This document shows, one piece after another, positions 1-8,482 of a DNA stretch of 64,000 nucleotides. Source of the stretch: Amedibacterium intestinale (GTDB lineage: Bacteria > Bacillota_I > Bacilli_A > Erysipelotrichales > Erysipelotrichaceae); the NCBI RefSeq assembly GCF_010537335.1, contig NZ_AP019711.1:806001-870000 (forward strand), given 5' to 3'. The notes under the pieces are model-generated. The model was not told the origin of the DNA. It did no database searches and saw only the letters and a program-made list of their open reading frames with translations. Both the position numbers and the translations under genes were made by a program. The stretch's first letter is position 1. The number at the start of each line of letters is the position of its first letter.

Positions 1-26
1 GCTTGACAAAATAAAAACACGCTTCT

Positions 27-152
27 TTAACGTGTAAGTTCTTCATGTCCCAATTCAATTAAAATTGCTTTGACTTCTTCTTTTAACGCTTTCGGAACGT
101 CAACGAATTCAAGTTTTCCATCTAAAATTCGATAAACTAAAAAGTTTGCCAT
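27..152 (-). CDS. small phage protein, 41 aa, unknown
   Basis: A short open frame with a good ribosome site (GGTGGTG) upstream of its ATG; it follows the tail gene at 155 directly. The product begins MANFLVYRILDGKLEFVDVP and ends in a charged helix. It has no membrane segment or recognisable motif. Position at the end of a fibre/tail gene group suggests a small structural or accessory protein, but this is inference only. The open frame is real-looking mainly because of spacing and coding-like composition. Confidence 0.5.
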   Translation of the reverse strand: MANFLVYRILDGKLEFVDVPKALKEEVKAILIELGHEELTR

Positions 153-154
153 GC

Positions 155-550
155 TTACTCACCACCCATCATCATTAAAATTAAATCTTGCACCGCCTGT
201 GCGGTCACTTCCTGTTCGATTCTTAATTTTTCAAGTTCACTCGGTTCGGGTTCGGGGATAGGGTATTTTTCCGCTTTTTCCTCTTCCGTCCATAAAATAA
301 AGGCGTCGTGGAAGTTTGGACGCCCTTGTTCATCATATAAAGGTTTTTGGTATTTCATTTGTGTATAGTTAATTTGAGCATAACCATAAATTCGACCGTC
401 TGCGCCCTCGTCAACTAATTCATAACCCTGTTCCATCATTTGAGATTCAGTTCTTGAATCTCCCAAGGCTTGATTGCCTGTGCTCCAAATGTCAATAATA
501 CTTCCTTGTTCGTCTTTTTTTGCATATACTTTATATTTTATTTCTTCCAT
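155..550 (-). CDS. phage tail-associated protein, 131 aa
   Basis: Preceded by a strong ribosome site (AGGAGGT) 6 bases before ATG. The N-terminal part is a mixed alpha/beta segment rich in Tyr and Gln (residues 5-75). The C-terminal part has a PEPEPSE proline hinge near residue 100 followed by a helix ending in MMMGGE. It lies immediately downstream of two fibre genes, where many Firmicutes phages carry small baseplate or fibre-associated proteins. No family could be named with certainty. Function as a tail accessory is inferred from context. Confidence 0.6.
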   Translation of the reverse strand: MEEIKYKVYAKKDEQGSIIDIWSTGNQALGDSRTESQMMEQGYELVDEGADGRIYGYAQINYTQMKYQKPLYDEQGRPNFHDAFILWTEEEKAEKYPIPEPEPSELEKLRIEQEVTAQAVQDLILMMMGGE

Positions 551-560
551 ATATTACCTC

Positions 561-1442
561 CTAAAGTGGTTCACACGTAATCATAACATCAAACGTATAC
601 ACATGGTTTTTTAATGACTCACAACTTCCACCCTTGTACCTTATGAAATTTGCAAAATATTTGTCTATTACAGAAAAACTAAAATCTGCTTTATTGACCG
701 CACCATCACTATTCGCAACTGATAGTATATTTATTATTGGGTTCTTTTCTTTTGGCATTTTATAACTAAAACCATCCATGAAATACGCACCTGTAGCAGT
801 CGCCGTAAACTTTGCTCTTTCACAAAAAGGTAAACATCTTGTAAGTGCTAGTGTTTTATCTTCTGTTTGACCTTTATAAGCAATTTCTCCTTCAAATAAG
901 CGTACACTATGCACTTTTAATTGAACGTTTGTATCAGTGTTGTTAAACACTAAAACATCAACATTTTTATTTTCATCAATGTCATTAGATTGTAAAGTCC
1001 AAGTAAATGAATATTGTTTTCTTTTTGCTTCTACTTGTATACTTTTTCTTTGTTTCCCAAATCCGACTTCGTTTGAAAATGAAACGTTACTTTCAAAATC
1101 ATAAACAGCTGTAAATTTTGTTCCAACTGGATATTTACTAACATTAGGATTTCTTTGTCTTAATACAGTTTGATTTGCTTTTACTTTGTTAATTAATACA
1201 CCATATCCACTTGGTAGTTGTGAAAGTTTATTTCCATTTGTTAGAATACAGTTCCACATGTCTAATGTATATCCGTTTTCTCCGTATTCGCTTTTTCCAC
1301 GTTGATTTATTTGAAAATCCCCATTTATTACAAGATTTGGGTGATAACCTTCAAATTGTTTGAATCTATCATCGACTAGCTTTTTAGTGTGCGCCCAAAA
1401 ACGTGAAAGCCCTGTTTCTTCTAAAAATTTATTGTTTGCCAT
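561..1442 (-). CDS. phage tail fibre / receptor-binding protein
   Basis: A 293-residue protein. Residues 5-28 carry an N-terminal motif of the form LEETGLSxFWAHTKK that matches the start of the neighbouring fibre gene at 1455-2000 and probably docks the fibre on the tail. Residues 36-55 contain NLVINGDFQINQRG, a segment common in phage fibre and carbohydrate-binding tail proteins of Firmicutes phages. The rest looks beta-rich and probably forms the receptor-binding tip. After the first 30 codons the base composition becomes more AT-rich than in neighbouring phage genes, suggesting that the C-terminal part was exchanged. The exact ligand is unknown. Confidence 0.7.
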   Translation of the reverse strand: MANNKFLEETGLSRFWAHTKKLVDDRFKQFEGYHPNLVINGDFQINQRGKSEYGENGYTLDMWNCILTNGNKLSQLPSGYGVLINKVKANQTVLRQRNPNVSKYPVGTKFTAVYDFESNVSFSNEVGFGKQRKSIQVEAKRKQYSFTWTLQSNDIDENKNVDVLVFNNTDTNVQLKVHSVRLFEGEIAYKGQTEDKTLALTRCLPFCERAKFTATATGAYFMDGFSYKMPKEKNPIINILSVANSDGAVNKADFSFSVIDKYFANFIRYKGGSCESLKNHVYTFDVMITCEPL

Positions 1443-1454
1443 ATAAACACCGCC

Positions 1455-2000
1455 TTAAACACAAATGGCGTCGATTTCTCCTTCTGTCAACGCCACCATG
1501 TCGGTTTTTTTCATATATCCCGATAAATCAATTTGTTTCGTTCCTAATTGTTCCCACTTGGAATTCACCCAAATGAATTCATCATATATATTTTGTCCCG
1601 CGCCACTATTTGCCTTTAAATAAATTGTTCCGTCTTTTCCCGATGAAGGCAAAGCCGAAACGACTTCGTATTTGAAACCCGAAATACCACTAATCGCACT
1701 AGAAATCGCACTTGATACTTGACTAGCCGTTTGATAACCGCTATCGTTTGTCACTTGTGACACTTTGGTCGGAACTGTAATGTTGACGCCTTTTGAACTC
1801 GGTGTCAGTGCGCTCCCGTTCACTGATACTTTTTCAATGACGTTTACTTGCGCCCCTGTTGCGATACCGCCTAATTTTTGTTTTTCTGCCGTCGTATAAT
1901 CATTTGTTGACAATACTTTTGAACCGTCTTTTAATACGAATTTTTCTTTGATTTTCGCCCAAAGCGTTGACACTCCCGTTTGGTCTAAATATTTCGCCAT
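1455..2000 (-). CDS. phage tail fibre protein
   Basis: A 181-residue protein with ribosome site GAGGGG before ATG. It starts with the docking-like motif LDQTGVSTLWAKIKEKF shared with the next fibre gene, followed by Ser/Thr/Gly-rich, beta-structured repeats and a segment with ATGAQVN and SQVTNDSGY, both typical of trimeric phage fibres. It ends with LTEGEIDAICV, an ending often seen in fibre proteins of clostridial phages. It probably forms a short shaft or baseplate fibre. Lack of an obvious large tip domain suggests a partner supplies receptor binding. Confidence 0.7.
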   Translation of the reverse strand: MAKYLDQTGVSTLWAKIKEKFVLKDGSKVLSTNDYTTAEKQKLGGIATGAQVNVIEKVSVNGSALTPSSKGVNITVPTKVSQVTNDSGYQTASQVSSAISSAISGISGFKYEVVSALPSSGKDGTIYLKANSGAGQNIYDEFIWVNSKWEQLGTKQIDLSGYMKKTDMVALTEGEIDAICV

Positions 2001-2012
2001 ATTTTCACCCCT

Positions 2013-2615
2013 CTAAACTAATATTTTTTCTAATTCTTCTATCGGAATCGGTTCTGCGTTGTAATCGTCATAAGTTGGGTCATAATCTCCCCCACATATG
2101 CGGTCAACGTCCTCAACACTCATGAAATTTGCCGATATTGTTTTCAATTCTTCATAATATCTTTGAAATGTCTGTTCCATCTGTTCAATGAAATCTTCTT
2201 GACCTTGTGACATTTCTTCCGCAAGTTTTCGAATGTTTCTTAGTTCTGCAAGTATTTGTTGCCATATCTCGTCACTTGGTTCGGGAATACTTCCAAACGT
2301 CATGACCCCCGTTCCAATGTCATAGAATACGACTTCACTTGTTTTGACCTTGTCATCTTTGACACCGAAAACACCAATATAAATTCTTCCCGCCGTCATC
2401 ATGACTTCGTGTGGAATATAACATTCATCATCTTTCAAAACTTGCATATAAGGTGTTTCGATTTCACGATAAAAAACGGCGGTTTTGGTGAATCCTTCCC
2501 AATTACCACCGAATTCGAATAATGTTGAAATCGTGTTCACATCACCCGAATAGATAGGGGGCGAACTTGTGAATTCAATGTTTTCATCAATAACTTTTAA
2601 TTTGATTGTTGTCAC
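2013..2615 (-). CDS. phage baseplate-type protein (BppU-like N-terminus)
   Basis: A 200-residue protein started by GTG with ribosome site GAGGGG. The first 105 residues resemble an immunoglobulin-like beta sandwich of the kind found at the N-terminus of upper-baseplate proteins (a pattern with LKVIDENIEF and FEFGGNWEGFTKTAVFYR). Residues 115-165 form a predicted coiled coil, and the C-terminus is acidic. The BppU comparison is from memory of the pattern and should be treated as tentative. It overlaps the upstream gene by 4 bases and precedes the two fibre genes, consistent with a fibre-anchoring role. Confidence 0.55.
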   Translation of the reverse strand: MTTIKLKVIDENIEFTSSPPIYSGDVNTISTLFEFGGNWEGFTKTAVFYREIETPYMQVLKDDECYIPHEVMMTAGRIYIGVFGVKDDKVKTSEVVFYDIGTGVMTFGSIPEPSDEIWQQILAELRNIRKLAEEMSQGQEDFIEQMEQTFQRYYEELKTISANFMSVEDVDRICGGDYDPTYDDYNAEPIPIEELEKILV

Positions 2616-2818
2616 TCTTTCGCCCCTCTCTTATAAAAGTATTTATCCATGTTTCGAATGCTTTGGACACGCCCGTCCTTTTCGTACACGATGTATTTTT
2701 TCAACCACGTTGTGACAAAATAAATGTCGCCATGCGCCCATTTTAAATTCGACTTTATGATTTTACATATACGACCCAATTTGTATTTCTTGAATAACTC
2801 CTTCAATTCTGTTTCCAT
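2612..2818 (-). CDS. hypothetical phage protein, 68 aa
   Basis: A basic, aromatic-rich 68-residue product (METELKELFKKYKLGRICK at the start) with a GGAG ribosome site 8 bases before ATG. Its stop overlaps the start of the baseplate-like gene in an ATGA-type junction, so the two are probably translated together. A strong terminator hairpin lies just upstream (2836-2862), so it may have its own promoter or depend on read-through. No family recognised. A second immunity-type gene cannot be excluded. Confidence 0.55.
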   Translation of the reverse strand: METELKELFKKYKLGRICKIIKSNLKWAHGDIYFVTTWLKKYIVYEKDGRVQSIRNMDKYFYKRGAKE

Positions 2819-2835
2819 GTTATTTCTCCATAAGA

Positions 2836-2862
2836 AAAGGACATTTAAAGCGAATGTCCTTT
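2836..2862 (-). terminator. intrinsic terminator after the MuF/small-gene pair
   Basis: A perfect 10-bp stem (AAAGGACATT / AATGTCCTTT) with a 7-base loop, followed on the minus strand by TTTTCTT. Its 5' side overlaps the stop codon of the small gene 2861-3046. It ends the terminase-portal-MuF transcript before the fibre genes. Confidence 0.75.
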
Positions 2863-3046
2863 AATAAATAATATCGTCGTCCAATTTCAAATAACCCATT
2901 TCATAGACGTCTTTGTTGTTTTTGATACAATTTTCAACAATTTCAATCACTTCTTTTTCGGGTCGTGATAACAACGGAATTGACGGGAATCCGTCTTTAA
3001 ACGTTTTATTATACGCTTCGATTGCTTCATTTTCGTTTTTAAACAT
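2861..3046 (-). CDS. small protein directly after the MuF toxin-like gene; candidate immunity protein
   Basis: A 61-residue acidic protein starting at ATG 3046, 9 bases after GGAG; an in-frame TTG nine bases earlier is less likely. It starts one base after the MuF stop codon and ends in a terminator, so it forms a transcription unit end with the MuF gene. No known domain was recognised; the sequence is helical in its N-terminal half with a conserved-looking LSRPEKEV turn. In polymorphic toxin systems the gene immediately after the toxin usually encodes the immunity protein; this is the only reason for the proposed role. Confidence 0.5.
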   Translation of the reverse strand: MFKNENEAIEAYNKTFKDGFPSIPLLSRPEKEVIEIVENCIKNNKDVYEMGYLKLDDDIIY

Positions 3047-3047
3047 T

Positions 3048-4787
3048 TTATTCAACTCCTTCTAGTATTTTCAACAACGCTTCATATGAATTTGGTAAAT
3101 ATTTTTTGACGTATTCCAATTCTTTTCCACCGCAAACAATTGCACTCATGATGTTCGCCCACATTTCGGACGCGGTTTCATATTGTCGTACAATCATTTT
3201 TGTTTTTGCAAGATTAGACGCGTCTAATCCTAATTCTTTATAAACTTTTTGAATGTCGTTGTGGATTTTTAAACTTTTCGCAAGTGTATATTTGCGGTTG
3301 TAATATTTATCTCCATGACCCCAACGAATACGTTCACCAAACAATCCGTCTATTGCGTCTTGAACGCCCGAACTTCCGTCATGTTCCGATAACTCTTTTC
3401 TCAAATCATTTGAGAAAATGTTTTTAATATATTCTTTGTCTTTTCGAACGGCTTGCAAAAATTCATCGCTTGAACTTGTTTTCTTTTTAAACCACTCTTT
3501 CGCCCATGACCCTTTTGACTCTATGGCTTTGTTCAAACTATCAATTTCTTTAAAATTGACTTTGAATTTTGCTTTTGCGTCAAAATAATGACCATATTCG
3601 TGAGCCAGTGTCGAATATTTATGGATTTCTTCATATCTCAAACCACTGTCATATCCAAATTCAATTGAATTTTCCGATGGTAAATAAGAACCGCCATTTC
3701 TCACGAATGTTATTCTATCCACTCCATCGGCATATTTCGAATATAGTTTTTTGATGTCTGTGTTCGAATGATTGTTCAATAAATCCGTGTATTCTTTGTA
3801 ATCTCCGACACCCATTGCACCTTTTAATTTCGTCGTATTTCCGATAATGTCAAATGTTGTTTCTTTGACAATTTCTTCCACACTTTCATTATACACCTTT
3901 TTAAACGATTCGAAATTCTTTTCATTAATTTTTACAATTTCTTTCGTTTCATTGTTCATTTTGGTGACTTCGTCTTCACCCAACGCCCATCTTGCACGTT
4001 GTAGCATGACGCAACGACAATTGATGTCCTCATGCGGAACACCAAATCCCGCGGGGTACATCGCTTGTTTTCCATTCACTTCAAATGGTTCATCAATTTC
4101 CCGAATCTGTCCGTCTAATTTGACATGATTTGGTCGTGTCTTCTTGTCCATTGTGGAATCCCATTGTTTGACAATGTCCGCCCCTCGTTCCTTTGCTCCC
4201 TTTTGAGCGTCAAACGTTGCTTGTTGTTGAATTCGATGTCCTTCGGTTCTAACAATACGCAATGCCCTTCTAACGCCCATATCGGCTTTTTTAAGGACGT
4301 TTCGTGTTATGTCACTGTAAGAATACCCATTCGCAATTCCACGGCTTATTTCTGCGTTTATTTGCTTTTGAAGCGTCTTCACATGGAATCCCAATGATTC
4401 ATACAACGATTTTGACAACTTGGTGTCATTAGTCAATGCTTTGACAACTTGATTTTGGTCAATCGGGAACACCAATGGAATTCCCTGTCCTTGCAAATCA
4501 TACATTGTCCCCAAGAATCCTTCTTCATAGCATTTCTTCAAGTATTCTTGAATGTCCGTATACTGATTCGCATTCAAATTGTCCAAAATCGCTTTGATTT
4601 GCATTTTTAATGCTTTTTGATACTCGATTTGATATATCTTCGATTGCGTCAATTCGTCCGCTTGCAATATCTTAATTTTTTGGTTGATGTCGCGAATTGC
4701 TTTGTTATATGTCGCCTTTAATTTCTTGATGATGGCTTCTTCGTCTTTCAACTGTGATTGAATGACTTCTTTTTGTCTTTTATTCAA
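3048..4787 (-). CDS. MuF-like head morphogenesis protein with C-terminal zinc-peptidase (toxin-like) domain
   Basis: About 579 residues, with TTG start at 4787 placed 6 bases after GAAGGTG; a TTG at 4805 is possible. Residues 90-265 match the MuF/SPP1 gp7 family, including RTEGHRIQQQATFDA and the cysteine-ended signature GVPHEDINCRC at about residues 249-259. After a linker, the C-terminal 250 residues contain AHEYGHYFD, a HExxH zinc-binding site (His396, Glu397, His400), a WGHGDKYY segment near 490 and a Glu-rich ETASEMWA near 537 that may supply the third ligand. Phage MuF proteins with swapped C-terminal enzyme domains are described as polymorphic toxins; that this one is injected and active is inference. 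Confidence 0.8.
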   Translation of the reverse strand: MNKRQKEVIQSQLKDEEAIIKKLKATYNKAIRDINQKIKILQADELTQSKIYQIEYQKALKMQIKAILDNLNANQYTDIQEYLKKCYEEGFLGTMYDLQGQGIPLVFPIDQNQVVKALTNDTKLSKSLYESLGFHVKTLQKQINAEISRGIANGYSYSDITRNVLKKADMGVRRALRIVRTEGHRIQQQATFDAQKGAKERGADIVKQWDSTMDKKTRPNHVKLDGQIREIDEPFEVNGKQAMYPAGFGVPHEDINCRCVMLQRARWALGEDEVTKMNNETKEIVKINEKNFESFKKVYNESVEEIVKETTFDIIGNTTKLKGAMGVGDYKEYTDLLNNHSNTDIKKLYSKYADGVDRITFVRNGGSYLPSENSIEFGYDSGLRYEEIHKYSTLAHEYGHYFDAKAKFKVNFKEIDSLNKAIESKGSWAKEWFKKKTSSSDEFLQAVRKDKEYIKNIFSNDLRKELSEHDGSSGVQDAIDGLFGERIRWGHGDKYYNRKYTLAKSLKIHNDIQKVYKELGLDASNLAKTKMIVRQYETASEMWANIMSAIVCGGKELEYVKKYLPNSYEALLKILEGVE

Positions 4788-6231
4788 CGCCTTCACCTTC
4801 GACAATTACATTGTCAATTTCGTTTTGAGCGTCAACCAAATTGTCTTCCTCGGGTAATTTATCTTTGATTTCTTCATAGTCAATGTCCAACACATCACAA
4901 ATGTTTTGAACGATTGTTTCTTGGTCAAGTGTTGACGCAAGATTCAGCAACGTATTGATTTTCACTTGTTCCGTTTCTGCGTCCGTCTTCTCAATCTGTG
5001 CGTTGTCGCTTGCATTCGTCATGACTTCGCGTTGGAAATCGAAATATACGTCTTTCTGTTGATAGTCTGTGTCGTTTCTATCGTTGATTTCTTGCAACAC
5101 GACTTTCAATATCTTTCGCAAGAACTGTCGCAATCTGATTTCTAGCTTGTTGCATTTTAAATCAAGCAAAGCATATCGTGACTTGATAACAATATTCGTG
5201 ATGTTCCCATCGCCCAACTGCGCCGAATTGAAGCCCATTCCAAACCGATAAATATTTTTCTCGTCCAATTCAAGTTTTGTTTTTCTTGCTTCATACGGAA
5301 CATCGACGGTCTTGAAATCAATTCCCCCGCCTTCATCAACACCAATAAGTTTCTTTGTCTTGGTGTTCTGAATCAGTTCTTCCATGTTGTCGCCTTGGAA
5401 TCCCGACACAACAACCAAATATTCGCTTGCGTCCTGTAAGTTGTTGGACAATCCACATGACATCAAGTCATAGTCGTCAATTATTTCTTTGACGGCTTTC
5501 AATCCGCTAAATTGTTTTCGGCAATTGTCCAATCTGAAAAACGGAATGAATCCGAAATTCTCATAATACAATTCGTCTTTATCTCCTTTTCGATAAAGCG
5601 TATGTGGACGCGGGTTGATTTTTTGACTTTCATCATTTTCCAATTTCCCGTCTTCTTCTTGAACATAAAAATAAGTTTGGTCTTTGTCCCAAACTTGGAT
5701 TCTTTTAATCTTTTTATTGTCCTTTGCTATTTTATCAACATACCAGTAAATGACGTAATCGCAACCATCTTCGGTGTCCTTTGCCCTTACTTCCACAACT
5801 CCCAATGAATCAGCACATTGAAACGACAATTTGTCTTCAACGTTCTTGTATGCGTACATATATTCAAACCCTTTGGTGATTGCTCCCGTCAATACCTCAT
5901 ACAATTCCGATGTGAAATCTTCATTTTCGTTGAAATACTCGTTCAATTCATTTTGAAGTTCGGGAATATCGCTTTTCACGAATCCTTCCTTTCCACTCAA
6001 CATGTATTGAACTTCTTGGTCAACTAATTCCGTGAAGAATGGGTGTGAAATCTTGATGTTTGAACGTGTCTTATCCTCGACCAACTGTCCGTCCGCATTG
6101 TAGTAAAACAAACGATAATTTCGAATGTCGTGTTCGCCTTCATAATACTTTTGACCGATCTTCGCAAATCGCTTCTTGTCGCTTGATTCATCTTCCTGTA
6201 TGAATCTTATGATTTCGCTTTCTGTTAGCAC
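4780..6231 (-). CDS. phage portal protein (SPP1 gp6-like)
   Basis: About 483 residues, starting at GTG 6231 five bases after GGGGTG; an in-frame ATG at 6261 overlaps the terminase end and has no good ribosome site. Conserved portal features include the N-terminal segment with KRFAKIGQKYYEGEHDI, the FGFIPFFRLDN block in the middle, and the acidic tail ending in VIVEGEGVE. The dodecameric portal forms the channel for DNA packaging and head-tail joining. It follows terL and precedes the MuF gene, the usual order in SPP1-like phages. Confidence 0.85.
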   Translation of the reverse strand: MLTESEIIRFIQEDESSDKKRFAKIGQKYYEGEHDIRNYRLFYYNADGQLVEDKTRSNIKISHPFFTELVDQEVQYMLSGKEGFVKSDIPELQNELNEYFNENEDFTSELYEVLTGAITKGFEYMYAYKNVEDKLSFQCADSLGVVEVRAKDTEDGCDYVIYWYVDKIAKDNKKIKRIQVWDKDQTYFYVQEEDGKLENDESQKINPRPHTLYRKGDKDELYYENFGFIPFFRLDNCRKQFSGLKAVKEIIDDYDLMSCGLSNNLQDASEYLVVVSGFQGDNMEELIQNTKTKKLIGVDEGGGIDFKTVDVPYEARKTKLELDEKNIYRFGMGFNSAQLGDGNITNIVIKSRYALLDLKCNKLEIRLRQFLRKILKVVLQEINDRNDTDYQQKDVYFDFQREVMTNASDNAQIEKTDAETEQVKINTLLNLASTLDQETIVQNICDVLDIDYEEIKDKLPEEDNLVDAQNEIDNVIVEGEGVE

Positions 6232-6248
6232 TCTTTCACCCCATTTCT

Positions 6249-7493
6249 CTAATACAACCATTTGTTTCCGATGATGTCGTCTTCCAGTGCATAACGCATA
6301 GCGTCCATCAAGTGGTTGAAATCATCAATCGGCTTGTTCAATTTGTTTCCGAACTTGTCGGTTTCCCATGTATAGTTCGAAATCTCTGTAATAAAGTTCG
6401 TACATCGCGGGTGAATGATGATTTCTAAGTCTTGAATCCACTGGACACCATTCATCACACTGTCTTTTCCTTTTTTCGCGCCTTTGATTCGAAGTTTCAT
6501 TGATTTCAATTCGTCAATACTTTTCGGTTCGGCACTATCACCCGTGATTCTTTCTTTGGAATATCCCATCGCAAGAATTTTGTCGTTAATTGCTTTATTC
6601 GACATTCCTTTTTCATAGAATTCGTCCCACACATACAATTTTTTTGCGTCCAAATCTAAAAAGCCAACAAAAAAAGCCGTCGGGTCATTGGTATATCCAA
6701 AGTCCAAACCGCTTCTTGTTTTGCATTGTTTAATTTCATCAAGCGTGAACGCTCGTTCCGTCCAATTCTCATAAACAAGCCCGTCAACAATACCCCAATT
6801 TCCAAGCCCCGCAACTGCATATCGTCGGGGATTGTTCTTTTTCATGCTTTCAAATAGCTTCTTGTCACTGTCGTCCAACCATTCATTGCACAAATAATTT
6901 GTTGTCATAGCAAGAATATTGTCGTCATTGACATCAAAGAATCTTTTTTTCAACCAATGATGTTCATTCCATGGGTTGAATGTGATTGTCCATTGCTTGA
7001 ATAGTCCTTCGGGAACTTCACCACGAATACTTTCGTCAAGTGTGTCAAAATCACTTTCCGACATGATTTCATAGGCTTCTTCTAACCAAGCCCAACACAA
7101 CACGCCTTTTTCGACCGTGATTGACGTAACTTTCAACGGGTCGTCCAGTCCTCGAAAATATATCTTTTGTCCTGTCGGCTTATACGTCAATTCAAGCGGG
7201 CTTTCTTTAATGTCCCACCATGCGTCCACCTTCAATCGTGAAATCGCCCATTTTAATTCGGTAAAACACGAATCTTTCAACGTTCTGTATGTCTTACGAA
7301 TAACAAGCAAATTGGCGTCGGGATATTTCATCATGTTTGTGATATACCACAACGCGGTTGTTTTCGACTTCTTGGAAGCACGCGAACCCTTGCAAACGCG
7401 ATAACGTCCTTTGAAGTTCCAAAACGTCGCATAGCCACGTCCTACGACCTGTGGCAACGACAATTTTATTGCGTTAGTCTTCAAGGTCGTCAC
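6249..7493 (-). CDS. terL: phage terminase large subunit
   Basis: A 414-residue packaging motor of the PBSX/SPP1 type. The ATPase half has a Walker-A-like VCKGSRASKKSKTT (residues 33-46) and a Walker B segment VLCWAWLEEA (near 130-140). The nuclease half carries three acidic positions in GLDFGYTNDP, ITGDSAEP and DDFNHLMDAMRYAL. It starts at GTG, overlapping the terS stop by 20 bases, so the two are coupled. Together with the small subunit it recognises, cuts and pumps phage DNA into the procapsid. Confidence 0.92.
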   Translation of the reverse strand: MTTLKTNAIKLSLPQVVGRGYATFWNFKGRYRVCKGSRASKKSKTTALWYITNMMKYPDANLLVIRKTYRTLKDSCFTELKWAISRLKVDAWWDIKESPLELTYKPTGQKIYFRGLDDPLKVTSITVEKGVLCWAWLEEAYEIMSESDFDTLDESIRGEVPEGLFKQWTITFNPWNEHHWLKKRFFDVNDDNILAMTTNYLCNEWLDDSDKKLFESMKKNNPRRYAVAGLGNWGIVDGLVYENWTERAFTLDEIKQCKTRSGLDFGYTNDPTAFFVGFLDLDAKKLYVWDEFYEKGMSNKAINDKILAMGYSKERITGDSAEPKSIDELKSMKLRIKGAKKGKDSVMNGVQWIQDLEIIIHPRCTNFITEISNYTWETDKFGNKLNKPIDDFNHLMDAMRYALEDDIIGNKWLY

Positions 7494-7923
7494 TTCCCGA
7501 AATCACAACGGGAATCGCACCTTCGATGTTCACTTTATCACTTAAAATACCATAACGTTTCGCCAACAATTCGCCCGCTTTCAACCTTTCACGTTCGTCG
7601 GGGGCTTTCTTGACCTTGACCGCCTGTGATACACCGTCCCCACAACCTTCGACAACGACAATTTCACTTTCTGATTGTCCACGCATAACACTTGTTAAAT
7701 AGCGCAATACCTCGTCTTGACTTGCAATCAATTCTTTTTCCTTTTCCGCCATTCTTTCTTCGATGTATGCCTTGATGTTGGGTTTTGTTAGATTTTCTTG
7801 TCCGATGAATCTTGCCGTCTTTGGTGAATATCCCGCACGAATCGCCGATTGCGTCGCATTCAAATCAATCAAATATTCATCACAAAACCGTTTTTGTTTG
7901 TTCGTCATTTTCGTCACGTTCAT
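7474..7923 (-). CDS. terS: phage terminase small subunit
   Basis: A 149-residue protein with ribosome site GGTGGTGA just before ATG. The N-terminal domain (residues 6-60) is the Terminase_2 helix-turn-helix, with KQKRFCDEYLIDLNATQSAI and an AGYSPKTA motif, which binds the pac/cos site. A helical oligomerisation segment and a short C-terminal part that contacts the large subunit follow. It is the first gene of the packaging operon, just after a terminator and an inverted repeat that separate it from the late regulator. Confidence 0.92.
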   Translation of the reverse strand: MNVTKMTNKQKRFCDEYLIDLNATQSAIRAGYSPKTARFIGQENLTKPNIKAYIEERMAEKEKELIASQDEVLRYLTSVMRGQSESEIVVVEGCGDGVSQAVKVKKAPDERERLKAGELLAKRYGILSDKVNIEGAIPVVISGSDDLED

Positions 7924-7964
7924 TCACCACCTTTCTTTTCCTCGCTTAAAAATAAGCATAGAAA

Positions 7965-7991
7965 AAGCCACCGCATATTCGCGAATGGCTT
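7965..7991 (-). terminator. hairpin upstream of terS
   Basis: Stem AAGCCA/TGGCTT reinforced by an inner CGC/GCG pair, followed on the minus strand by TTTTTC. It lies in the 139-bp gap between the late regulator and terS and probably ends the regulator transcript. A closely related hairpin (AAAGCCA / TGGCTTT) lies at 15413-15445. Confidence 0.5.
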
Positions 7992-8014
7992 GTCCTCTTT
8001 TTATACTCTTTTTG

Positions 8015-8043
8015 TATTATAATAATATCACATTATTATAATA
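8015..8043. promoter_or_regulatory. AT-rich inverted repeat before the packaging operon
   Basis: A perfect 12-bp inverted repeat (TATTATAATAAT / ATTATTATAATA) with a 5-base centre, containing TATAAT-like hexamers on both strands. It sits between the late regulator and terS, where the late promoter or its activator site would be expected. No convincing -35 box was found for the minus strand, as expected for an activator-dependent late promoter. Confidence 0.45.
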
Positions 8044-8062
8044 ACCTTCAACCCAATTCATT

Positions 8063-8482
8063 CTAACTTTTTCTAATTTTGTCTAATTCACAATCAAGTT
8101 CTTTCAATGCGATTTTATGCAACTGATAAACCCTTTTATTCGACAACTGCAATTTTTCTGCAATCTGTTCGAACGTCATCTTTTCAAAGTACCTTCGATA
8201 TAACAACTCGATATATATTTCATTCTCCATCTTATCCATGACGTCCATGACATGTTTTTTCAACTCTAAAGTCTTTTTGATATATTCATCGACTTCATCT
8301 TTCATTTGGATATAATCAATCACTTTCATGGAACTGTCCGTTCCCGATGACTGAACCCTTTCACCGAATGTCACGGCGCGCACTTCGCACAATCTTTTTT
8401 GACGTTCTAATTCTTCTAATTTCAATTCAATTATTTTGTCACGTCTTGCAATCGACATCAACAATTTTTTTGCTTTTGACAT
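8063..8482 (-). CDS. phage late-gene regulator, sigma-70 region-4-like (ArpU/DUF1492 type)
   Basis: A 139-residue protein starting at ATG 8482 after AAAAGGAG; an upstream in-frame TTG lies inside the repeat region. The N-terminal two thirds form a coiled coil. The C-terminal 45 residues are a helix-turn-helix like sigma-70 region 4, with IELLYRRYFEKMTFEQIAEKLQLSNKRVYQLHKIALKEL read in pieces. This architecture is known for late transcription regulators of Gram-positive phages that switch on terminase and structural genes. Its place immediately before terS fits. Confidence 0.75.
   Translation of the reverse strand: MSKAKKLLMSIARRDKIIELKLEELERQKRLCEVRAVTFGERVQSSGTDSSMKVIDYIQMKDEVDEYIKKTLELKKHVMDVMDKMENEIYIELLYRRYFEKMTFEQIAEKLQLSNKRVYQLHKIALKELDCELDKIRKS

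Noticed and set aside
3569-4397. Plus-strand frames across the MuF gene
   Set aside because: They are mirror frames of a clearly coding minus-strand gene, without ribosome sites or recognised domains.
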